Shown: one piece after another, positions 6,594-11,263 of the stretch
Layout: each line of letters begins with the position of its first letter
Position numbering within the stretch: the stretch's first letter is position 1
NCBI GenBank assembly: GCA_964647255.1
Contig: CAZYGI010000103.1
Location: forward strand, 1-11,263
Length of the DNA stretch: 11,263 nt
Direction: 5' to 3'
Source: CAWJEL01 sp964647255
GTDB taxonomy: Bacteria > Chloroflexota > Anaerolineae > CG2-30-64-16
Notes under the pieces: model-generated
Seen by the model: the letters and a program-made list of their open reading frames with translations, nothing else
What the model was told of the DNA's origin: nothing
Database searches by the model: none
Program-made: the position numbers and the translations under genes

Positions 6594-9046
6594 ACCGCCC
6601 CCATCTTCCTGAGGTGCTCGTCCACGCGCGCGGCGAGGGCCGCGACCTCGTCGGTGAGCTGCGGCAGCGGCGCGGCGTAGCGCTCGGCAAGCTGTTTGAT
6701 GCGGCCGGCCAGCGCCTGGGAAACGCGGTCAACCTGGCCCTGCACGCCGGCGGCCAGGCTGGCCAGCCATTTGTCCTCCACCACCAGGCGCTTGATCTCG
6801 GCCTCGGTCAGCACGCCGTAGCGCGCGGCGACCTGCGCCTCCAGCGCCTCCAGCGCCGCCTTCAGCCGGGCCCTGGCGTCGGGCTGCCGGCCCAGCAGGT
6901 CGTCGTATTCCTGCAGCACCCGGCGCTCCTCCGCGTTCTCGCCCTCGCAGCCGATCTCCAGCAGGCGCGCGGCGATCGCCTCCTTGGCGGCCTTGCCCTT
7001 CTTGTCCATGAGCTCTTCGAGCAGCCCGCCCTCGCCGCCGTGCTCCTCCCGCAGCTCATCCAGGCGGCTTTCCAGCACGGCAAGTTCGCTCGCCAGCGCC
7101 TCAACGGCTGTCTGCTCGGCCGCGAAGTAGCGCGCGATCAGCAGCGGCGCGGGGATCAGGTCCGACTTGAACTTCTGCTTGCCGATCGTAAAGTCCGGCT
7201 GTTCCTTGCCCCGCCCGCCGTTGCCTTCCACGAGGAGCCGCGGCTTTGCGGCCGCCGCCCAGCCCGCCTGGCTGATCAGATCCACGTCGTCCTGCATCGT
7301 CGCGGCCCAATAGTCCAGCAGGTGCTGGTAGACGTCGTACGGTTCGATCAGCCGCACGTCGCCGGCCGCGGCTAGCAGCGCCTCGGCGAGCGCCTCGATC
7401 AGCGCCTTCGGCCGGTCGCCGGTCTTGATGCTGTGCAGCCGCGGCGCGGCCGCGGCCCTCCACCGCGCAAAAGACGCCAACACGGACGCGCTGAACGCGG
7501 CGAACTCGGGATGGCCCAGGATCGCGGCCTTGACCTCGCCCGCGGGCAGGCGGGGGCGGCTGTAGCCGGGGCGGCCCGCGGGCTCGAACAGCAGCGGCCG
7601 GACCGCGGGCAACACCTGCCAGTAACGGTCCAGCGCGTCGAGGTCGCGGTCGGGGATGCCGCCGGCCAGGTGGCCGCCGATGTCCTGCAGGTCCTCGGGC
7701 TCGCTGCTGTCAATGTAGCGCGGCAGGTTGAGGTTGAAATCGTTCTTCGGGTCGCCGATCTCCGCGAGCGGCACCATGCGCGAATAGCCGGGAACCTCAA
7801 GCTGGCGCGTGAAGACGTCCACGATGCGGTGGATGTCCTGGGCGCGCAGGCGGTTCTTGGGACCGTCCTTCATAAAGCCCTTCGAGGCATCCACCATGAA
7901 GATGCCGGTGCGGGCGTGCGCGTTTTCCTTATCAAGCACCAGGATGCACGCGGGGATGCCGGTGCCGTAGAACAGGTTGGGCGGCAGGCCGATGATGCCC
8001 TTAATGAACCCGCGGCGCACGATCTCCTTGCGGATGGTCGCCTCCGCGCCCCCGCGGAACAGCACGCCGTGCGGGTGGATCACCGCGCCCTTGCCCGTGC
8101 TCTTGAGGCAGGCGAGGATGTGCAGCAGGAAGGCGTAGTCGCCGTTCTTCTGGGGCGGGATGCCGTAGGCGAAGCGGCCGTAGGGGTCGTTGGCCGGGTC
8201 CACGCCGCTGCTCCACGCCTTCGTCGAGAAGGGGAAATTGGCGACGACGAAATCGAAAGTCTTCAGGCGGCCGTCGGCCGTCACGAAGTGCGGGCTGGCG
8301 AGGGTGTTGTCCTGCCAGATCTCCGCCGAGGGGCAGTCGTGGAGGATGGTGTTCATGCGCGCCAGCGCGGCGGTCGCGTTGTCCATCTCCTGGCCGTAGA
8401 TCGCCAGGTCGAGCCCGGTGCGGCTCTTCGCCTCGTCGTGCGCCTTCAGCAGCAGCGACCCCGAGCCGCACGTCGGATCGTGGATGCTCTGCGTGGCCGC
8501 CTGCGCGCCGCCGACCCCGATCACCTGCGCCATGATGCGCGAGACCTCGGCCGGCGTGTAGAACTGTCCCTTGCTCTTGCCCGACTCGGTGGCGAAGTTC
8601 CGCATCAGGTATTCGTACGCGTCGCCGAGCAGGTCGTCCCCTTCAGCGGTGTTGCTGCGGAAGTCCAGCGCCGGGGTGTCGAAAATGGCGACCAGGTTGG
8701 AGAGGCGGTCCACCATCTCCTTGCCCTTGCCCAGCTTGTCCGGGTTATTGAAGTCCGCGACGTCGATCACGCCCTTGAGGTCGTTCGCCTCTGCCAGCCT
8801 GGCGATGATCTTGTTGATCTTGTCGCCGATCTCCTTGTCGCCCTTCAGCGCCACCATGTCGGCGAAGCCGCCGCCCGGCGGCACGTCGATCAGCGCGTCC
8901 GGCCGTCCGGCGTGCTTGTCGGAGACGTACTTGACGAACAGTAGGACCAGCACGTAGTCCTTATACTGCGACGCGTCCATCCCGCCGCGCAACTCGTCGC
9001 AGCTCCGCCACAGCGAGCTATACAGTTCGCTCTTTTTGATCGCCAT
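6584..9046 (-). CDS. hsdM: Type I DNA methyltransferase, M subunit (long form)
   Basis: HsdM, 820 residues, moves a methyl group from S-adenosylmethionine to adenine (N6) in the HsdS target. Residues 1-140 are the helical HsdM N-terminal domain. The N6-methylase core includes QFYTPAEV (161-168), motif I DPTCGSGS (190-197, AdoMet binding) and motif IV NFPF (270-273, catalytic, the usual N-P/F-P-F form). The methylase part ends near residue 455 (NLNLPRYIDSSEPEDLQDI). The rest, about 365 residues, is a helical, charged extension with coiled-coil-like stretches (about 640-670 and 720-740) not found in the short, roughly 500-residue HsdM proteins. The ATG at 9046 has GAGGGG 5 nt upstream and begins with the normal MAIKKSELYSSLWRSCDELR. 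It is the first gene of the operon. No frameshift or missing key residue is seen. Confidence 0.97.
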   Translation of the reverse strand: MAIKKSELYSSLWRSCDELRGGMDASQYKDYVLVLLFVKYVSDKHAGRPDALIDVPPGGGFADMVALKGDKEIGDKINKIIARLAEANDLKGVIDVADFNNPDKLGKGKEMVDRLSNLVAIFDTPALDFRSNTAEGDDLLGDAYEYLMRNFATESGKSKGQFYTPAEVSRIMAQVIGVGGAQAATQSIHDPTCGSGSLLLKAHDEAKSRTGLDLAIYGQEMDNATAALARMNTILHDCPSAEIWQDNTLASPHFVTADGRLKTFDFVVANFPFSTKAWSSGVDPANDPYGRFAYGIPPQKNGDYAFLLHILACLKSTGKGAVIHPHGVLFRGGAEATIRKEIVRRGFIKGIIGLPPNLFYGTGIPACILVLDKENAHARTGIFMVDASKGFMKDGPKNRLRAQDIHRIVDVFTRQLEVPGYSRMVPLAEIGDPKNDFNLNLPRYIDSSEPEDLQDIGGHLAGGIPDRDLDALDRYWQVLPAVRPLLFEPAGRPGYSRPRLPAGEVKAAILGHPEFAAFSASVLASFARWRAAAAPRLHSIKTGDRPKALIEALAEALLAAAGDVRLIEPYDVYQHLLDYWAATMQDDVDLISQAGWAAAAKPRLLVEGNGGRGKEQPDFTIGKQKFKSDLIPAPLLIARYFAAEQTAVEALASELAVLESRLDELREEHGGEGGLLEELMDKKGKAAKEAIAARLLEIGCEGENAEERRVLQEYDDLLGRQPDARARLKAALEALEAQVAARYGVLTEAEIKRLVVEDKWLASLAAGVQGQVDRVSQALAGRIKQLAERYAAPLPQLTDEVAALAARVDEHLRKMGAVWS

Positions 9047-9075
9047 GCCTACCCCTCATCAAAAATGGATCAGAC

Positions 9076-9125
9076 CTCTCCCCCCGTTCACCCCGTCCAC
9101 ATCGTCCATCGTGCATTCCACATCC
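9076..9125. repeat. Low-complexity GGAC-rich tract upstream of hsdM
   Basis: On the minus strand the tract contains imperfect 7-9 bp units: GATGTGGAA, GATGGAC, GATGTGGAC, GGGGTGAAC. It lies in the leader just before the hsdM ribosome binding site and resembles the other GGAC-type micro-repeats in the window. No promoter is evident in it. Confidence 0.4.
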
Positions 9126-9127
9126 GG

Positions 9128-9347
9128 TTATCCGCTCCCCTTCCACATCCCCACCGCCATCTCATACCCCCGCGCCAGCTCCAACTCCACATCCTGCTCC
9201 GGCGCGATCTACTGCAACGCCACATACATCAGCGCCACCAACTGTGGCCCGCTGAACCGCCCCGGCAATACACCGCCGCATCCATGCTTGGCCGCTCCGC
9301 CGAAGATAGCCCTAGCTCGTTTTTCGGTATTTGTTTCGCTCCGCCAT
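9128..9347 (-). pseudogene. Decayed small reading frame, unrecognised
   Basis: A strong AAGGAGGG lies a few bases before an ATG at 9347, which opens MAERNKYRKTS and then stops at 9312. Coding-like sequence seems to continue in another frame (ELGLSSAERPSMDAAV) and then in a third (LPGRFSGPQLVALMYVALQ, a TAG at 9209-9211, then IAPEQDVELELARGYEMAV and GMWKGSG) to a TAA at 9128. Joining these pieces would give a protein of roughly 75 residues with two frameshifts and one nonsense codon. I do not recognise the family. It could instead be chance coding-like text in GC-rich DNA. Confidence 0.35.
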
Positions 9348-9380
9348 GCGCCACCCTCCTTGGCCCCTCGTGCCCGAAAG

Positions 9381-9410
9381 AGTCCGTGTCAGTCCGTGCT
9401 CGTCCGCGTC
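9381..9410. repeat. 10-bp tandem repeat, three units
   Basis: The plus-strand units are AGTCCGTGTC, AGTCCGTGCT and CGTCCGCGTC. They lie between the intrinsic terminator and the decayed frame, in non-coding DNA. Confidence 0.65.
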
Positions 9411-9426
9411 CACCCCACCCCAACAC

Positions 9427-9460
9427 AAAAAACCGCAGCCCCCCAGAAAAAGGGCTGCGG
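9427..9460 (-). terminator. Intrinsic (rho-independent) terminator
   Basis: A perfect 9-bp stem (CCGCAGCCC at 9452-9460 in RNA sense, GGGCTGCGG at 9433-9441) with a 10-nt loop is followed directly by six T on the minus strand (9432-9427). The plus strand has no T run after the stem, so it acts in one direction. It ends transcripts entering from the right, between the 9625-9654 promoter and hsdM. Confidence 0.88.
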
Positions 9461-9618
9461 CCTCACTTGACGTCCCGTACAACCTGGCTGCAATGAGGGC
9501 TGCAACCCGCGTCCTGAGGGCACAGGATACGGGTTCGGAAGGCCGGCCAGTTCGCACCTGGCCGGCCTTCATGTTAAGCATCCAGCGGACATCCCCGTCC
9601 GCAACGTATGTCACAATC
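9427..9618 (-). ncRNA. Candidate structured small RNA or attenuated leader
   Basis: Between a strong promoter and an intrinsic terminator lies about 190 nt with no convincing gene but dense structure. In transcript order: hairpin 1 at 9602-9585 (GCGGAC/GTCCGC, 6-nt loop); hairpin 2 at 9570-9538, a perfect 13-bp stem with a 7-nt loop; hairpin 3 at 9535-9504 (AACCCG/CGGGTT, an internal 2x2 loop, then TCCTG/CAGGA with a 6-nt loop); two copies of GCAGCC 6 nt apart (9503-9486); and the terminator hairpin, whose 3' arm could also pair with those copies. The length resembles many sRNAs, but I see no match to 6S RNA, SRP RNA, tmRNA or a known riboswitch. It could be a free sRNA or a leader whose terminator gates entry into the hsdM operon. 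Long open frames across it look accidental. Confidence 0.55.
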
Positions 9619-9624
9619 GCACCG

Positions 9625-9654
9625 ATTCTAGCACACCCCGCGCCCCGCTGGCAA
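9625..9654 (-). promoter_or_regulatory. Sigma70-type promoter with extended -10
   Basis: On the minus strand a -35 TTGCCA (9654-9649, 5 of 6 to consensus) is followed after 18 nt by a -10 TAGAAT (9630-9625, 5 of 6) with a TGC just before it (extended -10). Transcription should begin near 9618 and run toward the terminator at 9427-9460 and, on read-through, into hsdM. Confidence 0.7.
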
Positions 9655-9661
9655 ACCCGCG

Positions 9662-9724
9662 TTCGTAGTAACGATCGCGAAGCATCCCGTGGGACTTCAG
9701 TCGTTCCGCCTCGCATTCGTAGTA
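9662..9724. repeat. Repeat-like segment with 9-bp direct repeats
   Basis: TTCGTAGTA occurs at 9662-9670 and again at 9716-9724, ending beside the putative left end of the IS. Between them are AACGA (9670-9674) and its inverse TCGTT (9701-9705). The sequence resembles dispersed GTAGTAACGA-type repeats of environmental genomes. The minus-strand frame through it is probably not a gene. Confidence 0.4.
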
Positions 9725-9725
9725 C

Positions 9726-10620
9726 CTAAATTTCGGCCCAATTAGTGATGGGCTGCTCGTCAAGAACTTGCTGAAAACGTGGTGATGAACCATACCTGTA
9801 AAGTGAAACCAACACTAAGCAAGGAGATTCATCACCATGGACGAGTCTACCACCAATGGGGAGCCGTGTCAGTTTTCGAGTGCGGCGAGCCTGGCCGGGG
9901 TCGGATTGTACCTGAGCCACGTGGACTTGTTGGGGCCCGTGCGCCGGTTGGTCAAGATTGGCCAAAAGACCGTCAAGGATACGCCGAGTGAGAAGCTGTA
10001 TGACAGCTTGATCACCCTGCTGGCGGGGGGCCATGGCATCGTCAAGGTCAACACCCGGCTGCGCAGTGATCGGGCGTTGCAGGCGGCCTTTGGTCGGCAG
10101 CGCTGTGCGGAACAGTCGGTGATTCAAGAGACCCTGAACGCCTGCACGGCGGAGAACGTGGTGCAGGTGCAGCAGGCGGTGCAAAGCATCTACCGGCAAC
10201 ATAGCCGGGGCTATCGCCACGACTATGCCGCCGCCTGGCAGATCCTGGATGTGGATCTGACCGGCATGCCCTGTGGGCCGAAGGCCGCTTTCGCCACCAA
10301 AGGCTATCGTGCTAACGAGCGCGGGCGACATGGCCGGCAACTGGGTCGAGTGCTGGCGACGCGCTACCAGGAGGTCGTTGTGGATCAATTGTATCCGGGC
10401 AAAGCGCACTTGGTAACGGCCTTGCCGGGGCTGGTACAGGCCGCCGCCCAGGTGCTGGATCTCGACAGGGCCAAACGTCGCCGCACACTGCTGCGCATTG
10501 ATGGCGGTGGCGGCAGTGTGGCGGATATCAACTGGGCCTTCGACCAGGGTTACGAAGTACATGCCAAGGACTACGCCACGCTGCGCGTGCGTGCACTGGT
10601 CGAGTCTATCGCAACCTGGT
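9726..10620 (+). mobile_element. Truncated insertion sequence, DDE transposase type
   Basis: The left part of an IS is inferred from the transposase gene and its leader. The left boundary is approximate, placed just after the repeat segment. Transposase similarity stops near 10620, and no inverted copy of the 9726-9750 sequence is seen before 10700. The right end is therefore missing, and the element should not move by its own enzyme. Confidence 0.6.
9780..9837 (+). promoter_or_regulatory. Inverted repeat that can hide the transposase start
   Basis: TGGTGATGAA (9780-9789) is perfectly complementary to TTCATCACCA (9828-9837). The right arm fills the spacer between the AAGGAG (9821-9826) and the ATG and takes in the first base of the ATG. 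Such hairpins are known in insertion sequences as a block on translation from read-through mRNA. The loop is 38 nt. Confidence 0.5.
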
Positions 10621-10634
10621 CAACCATCATCTGA
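9837..10634 (+). pseudogene. DDE transposase (IS1380/IS4-like), 3'-truncated
   Basis: A 265-residue frame starts at an ATG with AAGGAG 10 nt upstream. It contains an N-terminal region with LYDSLITLLAGGHGIVKVNT and the catalytic core features WQILDVDLTGMPCGPKAAFA (Asp138/Asp140) and LLRIDGGGGSVADINWAF (Asp222, probable second catalytic Asp). Proteins of this type are usually well over 400 residues. Here family-like sequence ends at VRALVESIATW (about 261), followed by STII and TGA. The third acidic residue of the DDE triad, expected further on, is missing, so the product should be inactive. The family assignment (IS1380-like against another IS4-superfamily group) is from memory of the motif style and is uncertain. 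The 3' end is replaced by serine recombinase DNA in the same frame. Confidence 0.75.
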
Positions 10635-11263
10635 ATGGCTTGCTCGGTGGTTTTGTCATGGTTCACCTCGTTGTGCGAAGCATGCCACATCTTGCACCAC
10701 ACCAGGCGCGACGGCAAGCCCAAGGTCGTGGCCCGCTGGGTCGTGGACCCGGAGACTGCGCCCCAGGTGACGCGGGCCTTTACGCTGTTTGCCGGCGGGG
10801 CCAGCTACGCCGAAATTCACGCGGCCACGCGCCTGTATAATTCGAACGGCAGCTACGTTTCGATGCTGCGCAATCGCTCTTACTTGGGCGTCCTGAAATT
10901 TGGCGCCGAGGAGTTTCCCAACATGATTCCACCGCTTGTTGACCAAGAGACCTGGGATCAGGTCCAGGCGCGCATTGCCAAAGGCGCGCAATACATACCT
11001 CGCCCGGGCTCCGAGTATTTGCTCTCCGGGTTGGCCCGCTGCGACTATTGTGGGGGCGCGCTGTCGGGTGGGGTGGATCGGCGCGGGGAGCGGCGCGGTT
11101 TCAAGGCGTGGCGCTACTACAAGTGCGACCGCAAACGGCGTCAGGGCAACGCAGTTTGTCCCGATCAGCGGCATGTCGGCGCGGATCAGCTTGAGAAGCG
11201 GGTGGTCCAGGCTGTGCTGGAGCGGATTTTGACGTTCGACAACGTGACGCGCATCGCGGCCGA
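10635..11263 (+). pseudogene. Large serine recombinase, C-terminal part only (runs off window)
   Basis: The frame is open from an ATG at 10635 to the right edge (209 residues). Residues from about 21 match the Recombinase domain of large serine recombinases: RRDGKPKVVARWVVDPETAP, then QVTRAFTLFAGGASYAEI, SMLRNRSYLGVLKFG and IPPLVDQETWDQVQARIAKG. The zinc ribbon follows: YLLSGLARCDYCGG (Cys136, Cys139), then YYKCDRK (Cys164) and NAVCP (Cys175). A helical, coiled-coil-prone tail begins near 183 (DQLEKRVVQAVLERIL). The N-terminal resolvase domain with the catalytic Ser is absent. Upstream of about 10683 the sequence is unrelated and leads straight back to the transposase stop at 10632. The ATG at 10635 is therefore probably accidental and the gene dead, unless it is expressed as a DNA-binding remnant. 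These enzymes normally integrate phages and mobile islands. Confidence 0.82.

Noticed and set aside
7433..8944. Long plus-strand open frame (503 residues)
   Set aside because: It is antisense to hsdM, made of Val/Ala/Arg/Gln/His repeats with no domain. HsdM on the other strand is intact.
9486..9540. tRNA-like GGTTCG stretch
   Set aside because: No cloverleaf can be formed. Only the motif resembles a T-loop.
9538..9570. 13-bp perfect hairpin as a separate terminator
   Set aside because: Neither strand has a T run after it. It fits better as an internal hairpin of the candidate RNA.
9611..9793. Minus-strand frame of 60 residues
   Set aside because: It runs through the repeat segment and the IS left end and contains the promoter. 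It has no ribosome binding site that I can support.
9726..10562. Minus-strand frame of 278 residues
   Set aside because: It is opposite the transposase, which has recognisable catalytic motifs and a good ribosome binding site.

Overview
The window comes from a GC-rich bacterial genome, chromosomal or plasmid. I cannot name the species. The style of short interspersed repeats, the 9-10 bp micro-repeats and the type of DDE transposase fit Chloroflexota (Anaerolineae-like) or a similar environmental lineage, but this is only an inference.

Positions 1 to 9046 hold one long minus-strand operon, read from right to left, encoding an expanded Type I restriction-modification system. The order is hsdM (methyltransferase), hsdS (specificity subunit), a four-helix-bundle protein with a topoisomerase-type zinc ribbon, hsdR (nuclease and DNA translocase), a YgjP/DUF45-type zinc metallopeptidase, and the start of a HARE-HTH (winged-helix) protein cut by the left edge. 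The junctions are tight: overlaps of 10, 4 and 11 bp, and gaps of 52 and 25 bp. The six genes therefore look co-transcribed and partly translationally coupled. HsdM and HsdS form the methylating and recognising core. HsdR adds ATP-driven cleavage of unmodified DNA. The three accessory genes have no obvious housekeeping role and probably tune, protect or complement restriction.

Positions 9047 to 9725 are mostly non-coding. On the minus strand, from right to left, there is an interspersed-repeat-like segment, a strong sigma70-type promoter, a roughly 190-nt structured stretch with three hairpins, and a canonical intrinsic terminator. Together these make a candidate small RNA or an attenuated leader for the R-M operon. 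Next come a 10-bp tandem repeat, a short decayed reading frame, and a low-complexity tract next to hsdM.

Positions 9726 to 11263 are a mobile-element scar on the plus strand. A 3'-truncated DDE transposase gene has a start codon that could be masked by a hairpin. After its stop codon, in the same frame, comes the C-terminal half (recombinase domain and zinc ribbon) of a large serine recombinase that has lost its catalytic domain. The R-M operon therefore sits beside wrecked mobile DNA, as expected for a horizontally acquired defence locus.

The least ordinary signals are the candidate RNA upstream of the operon, the interspersed repeat read in frame inside hsdR, the 9-bp repeats that bracket the zinc ribbon and run into the hsdR leader, and the accessory protease and HARE-HTH genes.
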